From NCBI RefSeq assembly GCF_030813355.1, contig NZ_JAUSUD010000017.1:48041-112040 (forward strand): a stretch of 64,000 bases of DNA. Reading direction: 5' to 3'. This DNA comes from Metabacillus malikii. Lineage in GTDB: Bacteria; Bacillota; Bacilli; Bacillales; Bacillaceae. The position numbers and the translations under genes are program-made. Under the pieces are notes generated by a model. The model had not been told where the DNA came from. It saw nothing but the letters and a program-made list of their open reading frames with translations, and ran no database searches. This document shows, one piece after another, positions 9,110 through 18,414 of this stretch; position 1 is the first letter of the stretch, and each line of letters starts with the position of its first letter.

Positions 9110-9138
9110 TTGACAACTACTATCATTTATGATATTAA
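9110..9138 (+). promoter_or_regulatory. htpG promoter
   Basis: TTGACA (9110-9115), 17-bp spacer, TATTAA (9133-9138). The predicted start point, about 9145, falls just before the CIRCE operator. Confidence 0.75.
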
Positions 9139-9148
9139 AAGTAATAGA

Positions 9149-9175
9149 TTAGCACTCGAGTGTATTGAGTGCTAA
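9149..9175 (+). promoter_or_regulatory. CIRCE operator (HrcA binding site)
   Basis: An exact match to the CIRCE consensus: TTAGCACTC (9149-9157), nine bases, GAGTGCTAA (9167-9175). It lies immediately downstream of the predicted htpG start point, the usual position for HrcA repression. In B. subtilis, CIRCE controls dnaK and groE but not htpG, so the location is notable. Confidence 0.93.
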
Positions 9176-9222
9176 AATGATTATGTAAAATCATCATCAA
9201 CTACATAAAAGGAGAGGTTATC

Positions 9223-11106
9223 ATGGCGAAAAAGCAATTTAAAGCTGAATCGAAACGATTATTAGAAATGATGATTAACTCAATCTACTCACAAAGAGAA
9301 GTGTTTTTAAGAGAGTTAATTTCGAATGCAAGCGATGCGATTGATAAAATCTATTACAAAGCATTGACTGACGATTCGTTAACATTTGACCAAGATAGTT
9401 ACTACATAAAAGTAACACCTAACAAAGACAATCGAACTTTGACGATCACTGACACTGGAATTGGGATGACAAAGGAAGAGCTTGAAACAAATCTAGGTAC
9501 GATCGCTAAAAGTGGTTCACTTTCGTTTAAAAATGAAAATGAAATTAAAGATGGCCATGACATTATCGGTCAGTTCGGTGTAGGTTTTTATGCTGCATTC
9601 ATGGTAGCAGATGTCGTAACAGTTGTAAGTAAAGCACTAGGTAGTGATGAAGCTTACAAATGGGAATCAACAGGTGCAGACGGCTATACGTTAGAGGTTG
9701 TTGAAAAAGAGACAGTTGGTACAGAGATTACTTTAAAAATAAAAGAAAACACAGAAGACGATCAGTATGACGAGTTTTTAGAAGAATACCGTCTAAAAGA
9801 AATTATTAAGAAATATTCTGATTTCATCCGCTATCCAATTAAAATGGATGTTAAAGGTCAAAGACCAAAAGCAGACAGTGAAGAAAATGAGCTTGAGGAA
9901 TACGAAGAAGAGCAAACCATTAACAGCATGGTGCCAATATGGAGAAAAAACAAAAGTGAACTTACTGATGAGGACTATGCAAACTTCTATCAAGAAAAGC
10001 GTTACGGCTTTGACAAACCGTTAAAACATATTCATATCAGTGTTGATGGTACGATCCGTTACAATGCGATTTTATATATTCCTGAAACAACACCGTTTGA
10101 TTATTACTCAAAGGAATATGAAAAAGGCTTAGAGCTCTACTCAAACGGCGTGTTAATCATGAACAAATGTGCAGACCTTCTCCCAGACTATTTCAGCTTT
10201 GTGAAGGGAATGGTCGATTCAGAAGACCTATCACTTAATATTTCACGTGAAATGCTGCAGCACGATCGTCAATTAAGTCTTATCGCAAAAAATATCGGCA
10301 AGAAAATTAAAAATGAACTAAAAAGCTTATTGAAAAATGAACGGGAGAAATATGAGAAGTTCTACAAATCATTTGGACGTCAAATTAAATTCGGCGTATA
10401 CAATGATTTTGGAGCGAACAAAGACTTGCTTCAAGACTTACTTATGTTCCACTCATCAAAAGAGAAAAAACAAGTAACGTTAGATGAATACGTATCAAGA
10501 ATGCCAGAAGATCAAAAGTATATTTACTATGCGACTGGTGAATCAATCGAGCGAATCGATAAGCTCCCACAAACAGAGCTTGTTGCAGACAAAGGCTATG
10601 AGATTCTTTACTTTACCGAGGATATTGATGAATTTGCGATTAAAATGATCATGTCCTATAAAGAAAAAGAATTTAAATCTGTATCAAGCGGTGACCTCGG
10701 TATTGAGGATGAAGAAAGCAAAAAGCAAACCGAAGAAGAAAACAACGAAAACAAAGAGCTATTTGATTACATGAAAAATATCCTAAAAGACAAAGTGAAG
10801 GATGTTCGCATTTCAAAACGTTTAAAAAATCACCCAGTCTGCTTAACAGCTGATGGTGAAGTAACAATTGAAATGGAAAAAATCCTAAACGCAATGCCAG
10901 ACAATCAAAATGTCAAAGCGGATAAAGTATTAGAAATCAATATGAACCATGACGTTTTCAAATCACTAAAAACAGCTTTTGAAAATGATAAAGAAAAATT
11001 AGATTTATATACGAACCTATTATATAACCAAGCACTGTTAATCGAAGGCCTACCGATCCAAGATCCTGTAGAGTTTACAAATGACATGTGTAAAGTAATG
11101 GTATAA
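9223..11106 (+). CDS. htpG: Molecular chaperone HtpG (Hsp90)
   Basis: ATP-dependent Hsp90 chaperone, 627 residues, full length for the bacterial family. The N-terminal GHKL ATPase shows [13 protein letters not shown] (near 30), the Mg/nucleotide motif DTGIGMT (near 78) and the lid motif [12 protein letters not shown] (near 117). The middle domain follows, with [16 protein letters not shown] supplying the conserved catalytic-loop arginine region, and then a C-terminal dimerisation domain. ATG 9223 has the RBS AAAGGAGAGG. It has its own promoter and a perfect CIRCE, so HrcA repression and heat induction are expected. A terminator follows, then the first 52-bp repeat array. Confidence 0.97.
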   Translation: MAKKQFKAESKRLLEMMINSIYSQREVFLRELISNASDAIDKIYYKALTDDSLTFDQDSYYIKVTPNKDNRTLTITDTGIGMTKEELETNLGTIAKSGSLSFKNENEIKDGHDIIGQFGVGFYAAFMVADVVTVVSKALGSDEAYKWESTGADGYTLEVVEKETVGTEITLKIKENTEDDQYDEFLEEYRLKEIIKKYSDFIRYPIKMDVKGQRPKADSEENELEEYEEEQTINSMVPIWRKNKSELTDEDYANFYQEKRYGFDKPLKHIHISVDGTIRYNAILYIPETTPFDYYSKEYEKGLELYSNGVLIMNKCADLLPDYFSFVKGMVDSEDLSLNISREMLQHDRQLSLIAKNIGKKIKNELKSLLKNEREKYEKFYKSFGRQIKFGVYNDFGANKDLLQDLLMFHSSKEKKQVTLDEYVSRMPEDQKYIYYATGESIERIDKLPQTELVADKGYEILYFTEDIDEFAIKMIMSYKEKEFKSVSSGDLGIEDEESKKQTEEENNENKELFDYMKNILKDKVKDVRISKRLKNHPVCLTADGEVTIEMEKILNAMPDNQNVKADKVLEINMNHDVFKSLKTAFENDKEKLDLYTNLLYNQALLIEGLPIQDPVEFTNDMCKVMV

Positions 11107-11118
11107 GTAGGAAAAAGA

Positions 11119-11160
11119 AAGGGCTTTGTATCTCAACTTGTTGAGGCAAAGCTTTTTTTT
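11119..11160 (+). terminator. htpG terminator
   Basis: Two-part stem (GCTTTG/CAAAGC and CTCAAC/GTTGAG) followed by eight T residues, 17 bp after the htpG stop. Confidence 0.9.
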
Positions 11161-11282
11161 GTAGATAAGGAAACTTGTTTTTAACATTACAGAGCATTGT
11201 CAGGCGAGATAATTTTGTATAGATGGCTTTTTTTAACAGAGATGTAGGCTTAACAATGTGAGCGAGGCTAGTGCTTAGAGAC

Positions 11283-12008
11283 CCTCGAGGAGAAATCGTC
11301 TTCATAATAGGTATGAAGACGAAAATGAGAAACTTCTCGGGCCGAAATGTTCTTCATAAAAGGTATGAAGACGAAAATGAGAAAGTTCTCGGGCCGAAAT
11401 GGTCTTCATAAAAGGTATGAAGACCAAAACGAGAAAGACCTCGAGCCGAAATGGTCTTCATAGAGTGTATGAAGACCAAAATGAGAAAGATTCCGAACAG
11501 AAATGTTCTTCATAAAAGGTATGAAGAACAAAACGAGAAAGTCCCCGAGCCGAAATGTTCTTCATAAAAAGTATGAAGACCAAAACGAGAAAGACCTCGA
11601 GCCGAAATGTTCTTCATAAAAAGTATGAAGACGAAAATGAGAAATCTTCCGAGGAGAAATCGTCTTCATAAAAGGTATGAAGACCAAAATGAGAAAGACC
11701 TCGAGCCGAAATGGTCTTCATAGAGTGTATGAAGACCAAAACGAGAAAGTCCCCGAGCTGAAATGTTCTTCAAAGAAGGTATGAAGACCAAAACGAGAAA
11801 GTCCCCGAGCTGAAATGTTCTTCAAAGAAGGTATGAAGACCAAAACGAGAAAGACCTCGAGCCGAAATGTTCTTCATAGAAGGTATGAAGACCAAAACGA
11901 GAAAGATTCCGAGCCGAAATGTTCTTCATAAAAAGTATGAAGACCAAAACGAGAAAGACCTCGAGCAGAAATCATCTTCATAAAGAATATGAAGACGAAA
12001 ACGAATGC
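11283..12008 (+). repeat. 52-bp tandem repeat array A, about 14 units
   Basis: The CTTC of each hairpin recurs at 11300 and every 52 bp to 11976 without a length change. Each unit carries a stem of about 9 bp, GTCTTCATA and TATGAAGAC, around a 5-nt loop, then a linker containing AAAACGAGAAAG and CTCGAGCCGAAATG. Several stems vary while staying paired: outer C-G at 11299, outer G-C at 11403, and T-A within TTCTTCATA/TATGAAGAA at 11508. The 52-bp period is not a multiple of three, so the array is not a coding repeat. It lies between the htpG terminator and iolS. The same core is found in three other arrays in this window. Confidence 0.95.
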
Positions 12009-12246
12009 CCACCGCAGCAGCCTACCCCCTCACTTGTAAAATCGATACTGTCTTTCCCGCTAACCATGTGTTTGTTTTTGCTCGAACTCGTTCCTACCAA
12101 TATTACACACAAATATGAACTTTACTGAAAAAACCTGGTATCACAAAAAAATATAAAGTTAAATCCTGTCAAGCGAATAAGAGGAATGCACATGAACAAA
12201 TATGGTACGATAACAGCGTACATCTATCACGAAGGAGTCGAAGAAG

Positions 12247-13179
12247 ATGACTAAGCAAGCACGTATTGGTAAAACCGATTTACTTGTTAACCCGATTGGC
12301 CTTGGGACAAATGCTGTTGGTGGGCATAATCTTTATCCGAATTTAGATGAAGAAGTGGGCAAAGAATTAGTTCGGACAGCTATTCATCATGGTGTGAATT
12401 TCCTTGATACGGCCTTTATTTATGGTCCAGGGCGTTCAGAGGAGTTAGTTGGAGAAGTTGTAAAGGAATCAGGAAAACGTGATGAACTCGTCATTGCGAC
12501 AAAAGGAGCACATAAAATTGTTGGAGATGATGTAATAGTAGATAACTCTCCCGCATTTTTGAAGCAATCTGTTGAGGATAGCTTAAAAAGACTACAAACC
12601 GACTATATTGATTTGTATTACATTCATTTTCCGGATGAAACGACTCCTAAGGACGAGGCTGTTGGTGCTTTAAAACAATTGAAGGATGAAGGGAAAATCA
12701 GGGCAATTGGTGTCTCGAATTTCTCAATTGAGCAGTTAAAAGAAGCAAATAAAGATGGCTATGTTGATGTTGTTCAAGGTAATTACAATTTAATCGAGCG
12801 TGAAGCAGAACAGGAATTCCTCCCTTATACGAAGGAGCAGAAAATTTCGTTTATCCCCTATTTCCCATTTGCAGCTGGATTACTTGCCGGGAAGTATACA
12901 AAGGATATGACGTTTAATGATTTACGAGCAGATATGCCACATCTTCAAGGTGACCAATTCGTACGTAATTTAGAAAAGGTCGAACAGCTCCGCAAAATTG
13001 CTCATGCCAAAAATGCTCAAGTTGCCCATGTAGTCCTCGCGTGGTATTTAACGAGAGATTCAATCGACGTCTTAATTCCAGGTGCAAAACGTGCCGAACA
13101 GATGATTGATAATTTAAACACATTACATATTGATTTAACTGAAACAGAGATAAATGAAATCGACTCAATTTTTAAATAA
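12247..13179 (+). CDS. iolS: Aldo/keto reductase IolS
   Basis: A 310-residue NADPH-dependent aldo/keto reductase with a TIM-barrel fold. The N-terminal segment [20 protein letters not shown] is the part I associate with B. subtilis IolS (AKR11A). The catalytic tetrad is visible as Asp54 and Tyr59 (LDTAFIYG), Lys86 (ATKGAH) and His127 (YYIHFPDE); the C-terminal cofactor region contains [13 protein letters not shown] 12247 follows AAGGAG at 12231-12236. The B. subtilis gene lies beside the myo-inositol operon, but no iol genes are seen here, so the physiological substrate is uncertain. A bidirectional terminator follows. Confidence 0.88.
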   Translation: MTKQARIGKTDLLVNPIGLGTNAVGGHNLYPNLDEEVGKELVRTAIHHGVNFLDTAFIYGPGRSEELVGEVVKESGKRDELVIATKGAHKIVGDDVIVDNSPAFLKQSVEDSLKRLQTDYIDLYYIHFPDETTPKDEAVGALKQLKDEGKIRAIGVSNFSIEQLKEANKDGYVDVVQGNYNLIEREAEQEFLPYTKEQKISFIPYFPFAAGLLAGKYTKDMTFNDLRADMPHLQGDQFVRNLEKVEQLRKIAHAKNAQVAHVVLAWYLTRDSIDVLIPGAKRAEQMIDNLNTLHIDLTETEINEIDSIFK

Positions 13180-13200
13180 GGCTGATAAATAGCAAATCAT

Positions 13201-13240
13201 ACAAAAACCATAACACTTACTTCAATGTTATGGTTTTTGT
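13201..13240. terminator. Bidirectional terminator after iolS
   Basis: ACAAAAACCATAACA and TGTTATGGTTTTTGT form a perfect 15-bp stem with A and T tracts on both sides. Confidence 0.85.
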
Positions 13241-13287
13241 TGTGTATGTTTAAGTGCTCTATTTGGTTTTAAATAGACTAACTAGAT

Positions 13288-13587
13288 TTAATGTAAAAAT
13301 ACGATGTTTTGACCAGATAGTTTATTCTCAATTGTTGATTCTAATAGTGACTTTGTTGATAAATAATCAATTGCTTTAAATAAAAGTTCATAGTTTTGAT
13401 TTTCTTTAATGTCGATGGTTAATTCGGAAATTAGTTGTTCTGTTCCATGATATAAACTCACTAGTTTTTCGACACTTAAATCGTCAAGGTGGTTTTTTCC
13501 CTCAATCGCTAAACCGTCTGGTAGTTTATTTAAGTGCCATTTTGTTATGTACTCAATATAATCTCTGTCTTCATTTGTTAATGTCAT
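13288..13587 (-). CDS. Hypothetical 99-aa protein
   Basis: A small soluble acidic protein, largely helical by composition, with no signal peptide, cysteine motif or membrane segment. ATG 13587 has AAGGGG upstream on the minus strand at somewhat long spacing. The sequence (for instance YIEYITKWHLNKLPDGL) gives no family recognition. It is convergent with iolS and divergent from the ydbC-like gene. It is probably real given the uninterrupted frame with an RBS. Confidence 0.65.
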   Translation of the reverse strand: MTLTNEDRDYIEYITKWHLNKLPDGLAIEGKNHLDDLSVEKLVSLYHGTEQLISELTIDIKENQNYELLFKAIDYLSTKSLLESTIENKLSGQNIVFLH

Positions 13588-13734
13588 GACATAAAACCCC
13601 TTCGTCTAATTTTCCTATTTTTAATTATGAACGGGAATCGATTAGATCTGAACACCTTTTCATCGTAAAATAATGACATGGAACATATCGTTTCGACAAT
13701 AACCAAGAAAATATGAAAGAGGAGATGATGAAAA

Positions 13735-13959
13735 ATGGCTAATATTAAGTATGAAATCGTAGAAAAGCTAGGAACAGTATCTGAAGGAGCAAAAGGTTGG
13801 AAAAAAGAATTAAATTTAATAAGCTGGAATGACCGTGAAGCTAAATATGATTTGCGTGATTGGGACCAGTCAAATGAAAAAATGGGAAAGGGAGTTACAC
13901 TTACAAAGGAAGAATTGCAAAACTTAAAAGAATTGTTAAATGGAATGGACCTGTCGTAG
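13735..13959 (+). CDS. YdbC-type PC4 family single-stranded DNA-binding protein
   Basis: A 74-residue protein with the YdbC/PC4 pattern: a beta-rich N-terminal half (KYEIVEKLGTVSEGAKGWKK, then ELNLISWNDREAKYDLRDWD) and a C-terminal helix (TKEELQNLKELLNGMD). The YdbC homologue from Lactococcus binds single-stranded DNA as a dimer; a cytosolic nucleic-acid role is expected. ATG 13735 follows AGGAGATGATG. The Nudix hydrolase gene begins 12 bp downstream, so the two are probably cotranscribed. Confidence 0.88.
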   Translation: MANIKYEIVEKLGTVSEGAKGWKKELNLISWNDREAKYDLRDWDQSNEKMGKGVTLTKEELQNLKELLNGMDLS

Positions 13960-13971
13960 GTTGGAGGAATC

Positions 13972-14370
13972 ATGAAAAAGTTAATTAATGTTGTCGGTGC
14001 TGTGATTATGAAGGATGGGAAAATTTTATGTGCCCAAAGAGGAAATACAAAGGTTCTCTCATCATTTTGGGAGTTTCCTGGCGGGAAGATAGAAGAGGGT
14101 GAATCACCACAACAAGCATTACATCGTGAAATAATCGAAGAAATGGAATGTGAAATTGAGATTGAGAAACTACTTGATGAAACGGTTTACGAGTATGATT
14201 TTGGCATTGTTAACCTAAAAACATTTAAATGTAAGCTCACCGAGGGTAAACCGACTTTAACAGAACATACTGCGATGAAATGGCTATTCCCTCATGAACT
14301 AAACACATTACAGTGGGCACCGGCAGATATCCCAACAGTAGAAAAGTTAATGGGAATTGTTTACAAATAA
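13972..14370 (+). CDS. Nudix hydrolase, MutT/NudG-like (d)NTP pyrophosphohydrolase
   Basis: A 132-residue Nudix protein. The Nudix box is clear at about residues 38-60 (GGKIEEGESPQQALHREIIE, continuing EEMEC), with the metal-binding REIIEE core intact; the usual Gly after the last Glu pair is replaced. The pattern FWEFPGGK and the C-terminal WLFPHELNTLQWAPAD resemble MutT/CTP-pyrophosphohydrolase type sanitisers that hydrolyse oxidised or modified nucleoside triphosphates. It lies 12 bp after the YdbC-like gene and 57 bp before a DoxX-like gene, a likely operon. The exact substrate is unknown. Confidence 0.9.
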   Translation: MKKLINVVGAVIMKDGKILCAQRGNTKVLSSFWEFPGGKIEEGESPQQALHREIIEEMECEIEIEKLLDETVYEYDFGIVNLKTFKCKLTEGKPTLTEHTAMKWLFPHELNTLQWAPADIPTVEKLMGIVYK

Positions 14371-14426
14371 ATGTAGTGATGATCCCTTTAGAAGGAGCAT
14401 ACAATTGTTTCAAAGGGGGACTTGCT

Positions 14427-14804
14427 ATGAAAAAACAACTATCAACAATCTCGCTTATCCGTTATGTAGTCGCTTACGTATTTATTGCATCAGGATTAAT
14501 GAAATTGTTTGGTCCAGACATGAGTAGCATGTTTAGTCAAATAGGAATACCCTATCCACTTAACTCAATGTATATCCTCGCAATTATTGAACTTATTTGT
14601 GCAGCACTAATCTTATTGCATAAATACGTAAAAAAAGCTGTAGCCGTTCTATTAGCAATAATGGTTATATCGATAGTTTTGACGAAAATACCATTGTTAC
14701 ATGAAGGAATATTTGTCTTTGCTTTTAATGCTCGTTTAGATATCGTCATGGTTGTGTTGCTTTATATCCTTTACAAAACATATCCAGGACGTACCTTCTC
14801 ATAA
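14427..14804 (+). CDS. DoxX-like membrane protein
   Basis: A 125-residue, four-helix integral membrane protein of the DoxX/DoxD superfamily, with the first-helix pattern YVFIASGLMKLFGPDM and later IIELICAALILLHKYVKKA. I choose ATG 14427 because AAGGGGG at 14413-14419 precedes it; a longer frame from 14313 overlaps the Nudix gene and has no RBS. DoxX proteins are linked to redox and membrane homeostasis, but the biochemical role is unresolved. It is probably cotranscribed with its neighbours. Confidence 0.85.
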   Translation: MKKQLSTISLIRYVVAYVFIASGLMKLFGPDMSSMFSQIGIPYPLNSMYILAIIELICAALILLHKYVKKAVAVLLAIMVISIVLTKIPLLHEGIFVFAFNARLDIVMVVLLYILYKTYPGRTFS

Positions 14805-14876
14805 AAGCTGCAAAAGAGGACATGATAGTAGATGTGTTTTATAACACAACTAACATTGATGTGGAGGAATGGGACG

Positions 14877-15050
14877 ATGAATATTCGTGAAGGCATGATT
14901 CCAACTGCATTAGGTACAGCGGTAACAGCAACCGGCTATGCATTAAAGCAAAAACGCGGTTCAAATAAAATGATGGCCAACACACTATTCGGCTTCGGTT
15001 TAGCCCATGTCGTCTTAGGTACGATTGACCTCGTCCAGCATCGTCGTTAG
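14877..15050 (+). CDS. Small hydrophobic protein, 57 aa
   Basis: A short basic, hydrophobic protein opening MNIREGMIPTALGTAVTATG and ending in a hydrophobic segment (FGFGLAHVVLGTIDLV). It starts at ATG 14877 behind GGAGG at 14863-14867; the longer frame from 14832 has no RBS. Two short hydrophobic stretches could be membrane hairpins. I have a vague impression of related small bacillary proteins but no named family. It is the last gene before a strong terminator, following the DoxX-like gene by 72 bp. Confidence 0.75.
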   Translation: MNIREGMIPTALGTAVTATGYALKQKRGSNKMMANTLFGFGLAHVVLGTIDLVQHRR

Positions 15051-15055
15051 GGGAA

Positions 15056-15086
15056 AGAGTGAGCAAATGATGCTCACTCTTTTTTT
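15056..15086 (+). terminator. Terminator after the small-protein operon
   Basis: AGAGTGAGCA and TGCTCACTCT form a perfect 10-bp stem with a 5-nt loop and a T run. Confidence 0.92.
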
Positions 15087-15199
15087 GCTCTAATAAAAGC
15101 GTATAAATTTACAAAAACTTTTACTAGTAGCACAATATAAAATGTAACGCTAAAAAGTTAAAGTTACATAATCGATGACCATATCTAAAAGGAGTTGCA

Positions 15200-15880
15200 A
15201 TGATGACTAAGATTGAACAAAAAAAGCAAGAAATATTAGAAGCACTACAGTTTAGACATGCGACGAAAAAGTTTGACCCAACAAAGAAAATTTCAGATGA
15301 AGATTTTCGGTTTATTCTTGAAGCAGGGCGCCTTTCACCAAGCTCTGTCGGCTATGAGCCTTGGAAATTTGTCGTCGTGCAAAATAAAGAATTACGTGAA
15401 AAATTAAGAGAAGTTTCATGGGGGGCACAAGGTCAGCTTCCAACAGCAAGTCACTTTGTGCTCATCTTAGCTAGAACAATTAAAGATACGAAATACGATT
15501 CAGATTATGTAAAACATTTAATGTTAGAAGAGAAAAAGTTTCCACCTGAAATCTTCGAGAAAATGTTGGTCCGTTATAAAAGCTTTCAAGAGGAAGATTT
15601 ACATCTGCTAGATAATGAACGGACAATGCTTGATTGGGCTGGTAAGCAAACATATATCGCATTAGCAAACATGATGACTGCTGCAGCACAAATCGGTATT
15701 GATTCATGTCCAATCGAAGGCTTCCATTTTGATAAAGTCCAACAAATCTTAGACGAAGAAGGCTTATTAGAAGACGGCCACTTAGCAATCTCAGTTATGG
15801 CAGCCTTCGGATATCGCGACAAAGAACCACGTCCGAAAATCAGACGCGCGTTTGATGATATTGTGCAGTGGGTTGAATAG
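15200..15880 (+). CDS. Nitroreductase-family NAD(P)H-dependent flavin oxidoreductase
   Basis: A 226-residue FMN-dependent nitroreductase of the NfsB/YfkO type. Family hallmarks are [19 protein letters not shown] (near residues 18-36), the FMN-contacting [19 protein letters not shown], the mid-protein [20 protein letters not shown], and the C-terminal region [13 protein letters not shown]. It would reduce nitroaromatics or quinones with NAD(P)H as a cytosolic dimer. ATG 15200 has AAAGGAG upstream; ATG 15203 is an equally possible start. It is the probable counterpart of B. subtilis YfkO, but I did not verify this. A GGTCTGACC inverted-repeat element lies directly downstream. Confidence 0.92.
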   Translation: MMTKIEQKKQEILEALQFRHATKKFDPTKKISDEDFRFILEAGRLSPSSVGYEPWKFVVVQNKELREKLREVSWGAQGQLPTASHFVLILARTIKDTKYDSDYVKHLMLEEKKFPPEIFEKMLVRYKSFQEEDLHLLDNERTMLDWAGKQTYIALANMMTAAAQIGIDSCPIEGFHFDKVQQILDEEGLLEDGHLAISVMAAFGYRDKEPRPKIRRAFDDIVQWVE

Positions 15881-15930
15881 AAAAAGAAAAAATGTGGGGG
15901 CATATTTAGCACTCCTTGTACATTGTTCCA

Positions 15931-16020
15931 AGGGGGTCTGACCCCTCCAAAAAACAAAAGTGCGATCTTATTAAAAAGGTATAAGTTAATAACTTATAAA
16001 AGAAGGGTCAGACCCCTCTT
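15931..16020. repeat. GGTCTGACC inverted-repeat element, copy 1
   Basis: The element is bounded by GGGGTC-T-GACCCC (15933-15945) and the inverted counterpart GGGTC-A-GACCC (16005-16015), with an internal imperfect palindrome ATAAGTTA/TAACTTAT. It ends in CTCTTTT. It sits between convergent genes (15880 and 16028) and may act as a bidirectional terminator. A second element with the same end motifs is at 27091-27177. Confidence 0.75.
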
Positions 16021-16027
16021 TTGTGTA

Positions 16028-17047
16028 TTAAATACTATACCCCGCAGCAAGAGGTCTTGGTGTTAATGGCTTACCACCCAATGCAAGAGAGGCTTCATTT
16101 GCCCAATATGGGTTGCGGAGCATGCCTCTGCCTACAGCAACTAAATCTGCTTTTTTTTCACGGATTGCTTCATCACACAGCTTAGGGTCCTCCAATCGAC
16201 CAACAGCAATTGTTGGCACTTGAAGAGCTGCTTTTAGTTCCTTTGCAAAGTCTAATTGATAACCAGGTCCTGAATGGCTAGGTCCTGATTCACTCTCTCC
16301 ACCTGATGAGACGTGGAACATATCTACACCAGCCTCTATATATCGCTGGGCTAAGTCTATTGAATAGTCAAGGTCATACCCATTTTCAGCATACTCAACC
16401 GCAGAAATTCTCATAATCAATGGCATAGATTCAGGCATGACACGTCGAGCTGCTTGGATGATTTCAACACCGAACAGCGACAAATCTTGACCGTATTGAT
16501 CGTCTCGCTTATTCGTTAATGGAGATTGGAATTGGTGGATTAAATAACCATGTGCTGCATGGATTTCGATCGTATCAACACCAGCTTTAATGGCTCTCGT
16601 AAATGAGTCCTCAAATTTTTTAACGATTTCTTTCACTTCATCGGTTGATAATTGATGAGGCTCTTTGTACGCATCTGAAAATCGTTGATTTGTAGATGAT
16701 ACAGGTTTTGGTGCATCTTCAGCTTTACGGCCGGCATGCGCAATTTGAATGCCGACTTTTGCTCCGTATGCTTGGCATCCTTTTATTACCTTTTCAAACG
16801 CTGGAATTTGCTCGTCAGACCATAAACCTAAATCAAAATCTGAAATTCTACCGTCAGGCTCTACATCTGTCATCTCCATAATAATTAGCCCAACACCGCC
16901 GATGGCACGGCTCGTATAATGGGTGAAATGCCAATCGTTCGGTTTGCCATCTTTATTCGTTACAGAATATTGACACATTGGCGGCATCACAATTCGATTT
17001 TTCAGTTTTAAATCTTTTAATTCAAATGCATCTAATAATGTTGGCAT
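16028..17047 (-). CDS. namA: NADPH dehydrogenase NamA (YqjM, Old Yellow Enzyme)
   Basis: FMN-containing ene-reductase of the OYE family, 339 residues, matching the roughly 338 of B. subtilis YqjM. The thermophilic-like OYE hallmarks are Cys25 and Tyr27 in PPMCQYS, HAGRKAE (flavin and substrate loop), the substrate-binding His pair in EIHAAHGYLIHQF, and the FMN phosphate loop VAVGRGMLRNPYW. It reduces activated C=C bonds in enones, nitroesters and nitroaromatics; in B. subtilis it is induced by electrophiles and oxidants. AAAGGAT precedes ATG 17047. It is separate from, but close to, other flavin and NADPH oxidoreductases. Confidence 0.95.
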   Translation of the reverse strand: MPTLLDAFELKDLKLKNRIVMPPMCQYSVTNKDGKPNDWHFTHYTSRAIGGVGLIIMEMTDVEPDGRISDFDLGLWSDEQIPAFEKVIKGCQAYGAKVGIQIAHAGRKAEDAPKPVSSTNQRFSDAYKEPHQLSTDEVKEIVKKFEDSFTRAIKAGVDTIEIHAAHGYLIHQFQSPLTNKRDDQYGQDLSLFGVEIIQAARRVMPESMPLIMRISAVEYAENGYDLDYSIDLAQRYIEAGVDMFHVSSGGESESGPSHSGPGYQLDFAKELKAALQVPTIAVGRLEDPKLCDEAIREKKADLVAVGRGMLRNPYWANEASLALGGKPLTPRPLAAGYSI

Positions 17048-17138
17048 TATTCTTATCCTTTCTATCTTTTATACATCGACTATTTTCTCACTTAATTCAT
17101 GAAGCTAGTCAATGAATTACATATATAACTTGAAAAAG

Positions 17139-18158
17139 TTAGAATCCTTCCAATACAATTTTTCCGATTGTTTGCCCTGTTTCCACCTTTTGATGGGCTA
17201 TTCGAAGGTTCTCGGCATTAATAGGAGAAATGATTTCTTTTAACGTCGTCCGAAATTTTCCTGCATCAATTAGTTGGCTTAATGAAGTTAATAGTTCATG
17301 TTGTTTAATCATATCAGTAGTTTCGTACATAGAACGAGTAAACATGAATTCCCAAACAAATGTGACACTTTTACTTTTTAATACATTTAAGTCAAGTGGT
17401 TCACTATTTTCAACAATAGAACAAATTTTACCTTGAGGAACAATTACTTCCCCCATACTTTGCCAATGTTGGTCCGTATTATTTAGGCAGAAAATATAGT
17501 CTACATCCTCAAAACCAATACTTGCTAACTGTTCTTTGAAAGGTTTGTAGTGGTTAATTACGTAATCTGAGCCTAACTCTTCAACCCATTTCTTACTTTC
17601 TTCTCTAGATGCAGTGGAGATAACGGTTAGACCTACGAGTTTGGCTAATTGAATAGCAGCTGAACCAACTCCACCTGCCCCACCAATAATTAGAATCGAT
17701 TTGTTTCGATTTTCTTCTGGATGATGTAGAGGGATATTGAGTCGCTCAAATAGACCTTCCCAAGCTGTAATGGCAGTTAGAGGTAAGGCGGCTGCTTCTG
17801 CATCAGTTAATGTCAATGGTTTCTTGCCGACAATCCGTTCATCAACTACCTGATATTCACTATAACTTCCTTGCCTAGTAATGCTACCAGCATAATACAC
17901 TTTATCCCCTATTTTAAATATTGAGCAATCCGGACCAACCGCTTCAACTACTCCACATGCATCCCAACCAAGAATTTTAAGGGTATTCTCGGTCTTTTCT
18001 TTAGGAGAACGGACTTTTACATCTACAGGATTTATCGAAATGGCATGAACTTTTACAAGTAAGTCACGGTTGCTAGGAATTGGTTTTTCTATCGATTCCT
18101 CAACAAGACTGTCCATATGTTCAATCGGTAAATATTTGTATAATCCTATTGCTTTCAT
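17139..18158 (-). CDS. Zinc-type alcohol dehydrogenase-like / quinone oxidoreductase (MDR)
   Basis: A 339-residue medium-chain dehydrogenase/reductase. It has an N-terminal GroES-like domain (about 1-130, with LLVKVHAISINPVDVKVRSP), then a Rossmann domain with the nucleotide motif IGGAGGVGSAAIQLAKLVG (near residue 157), and a C-terminal GKIVLEGF typical of quinone oxidoreductase-like members. The structural-zinc cysteine cluster is absent. RBS GGAGG precedes ATG 18158. It is divergent from an HxlR regulator, an arrangement typical of electrophile- or quinone-responsive pairs in bacilli, so control by that regulator is likely but inferred. Confidence 0.9.
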   Translation of the reverse strand: MKAIGLYKYLPIEHMDSLVEESIEKPIPSNRDLLVKVHAISINPVDVKVRSPKEKTENTLKILGWDACGVVEAVGPDCSIFKIGDKVYYAGSITRQGSYSEYQVVDERIVGKKPLTLTDAEAAALPLTAITAWEGLFERLNIPLHHPEENRNKSILIIGGAGGVGSAAIQLAKLVGLTVISTASREESKKWVEELGSDYVINHYKPFKEQLASIGFEDVDYIFCLNNTDQHWQSMGEVIVPQGKICSIVENSEPLDLNVLKSKSVTFVWEFMFTRSMYETTDMIKQHELLTSLSQLIDAGKFRTTLKEIISPINAENLRIAHQKVETGQTIGKIVLEGF

Positions 18159-18414
18159 TCATATTCCTCCTCATAAATTCATTATGTGTTCATTATAGTA
18201 AGGAAGGTGATGAATTGTAAGTAGGCACAATTAAGTAAGTTAGTTACATAAATGTTAGTTATAGAGTTTCGTATTTTTCTATGACCATAATAAATGAGGG
18301 AATAGATTCCATATTCACCAAATTTGTTTAACTTATATGGTAAGATTAGGATGTTTATAATCATATTAGCCTTTTCTAAAATGATTATATAAAAATTGAA
18401 TAGGAGTGACCAAG
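18159..18414. promoter_or_regulatory. Divergent control region of the MDR/HxlR pair
   Basis: The 256-bp intergenic region contains AATTGT (18213-18218), eight bases, ACAATT (18227-18232), and a downstream cluster of TAAGTA/TTAGTTA-type motifs. These are candidate HxlR-family operator elements; no consensus is proven here. Confidence 0.35.

Noticed and set aside
11283..12008. CRISPR array (regular repeats with about 25-bp interspaces)
   Set aside because: The interspaces are themselves repeated within the locus, the period includes both parts, there are no unique spacers, and no cas genes occur in the window.
11919..12128. 69-codon frame at the end of array A
   Set aside because: It is produced by the repeat sequence, has no RBS and continues into non-coding DNA.
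18182..18364. 60-codon frame between the MDR and HxlR genes
   Set aside because: It covers the divergent promoter region and has no RBS.
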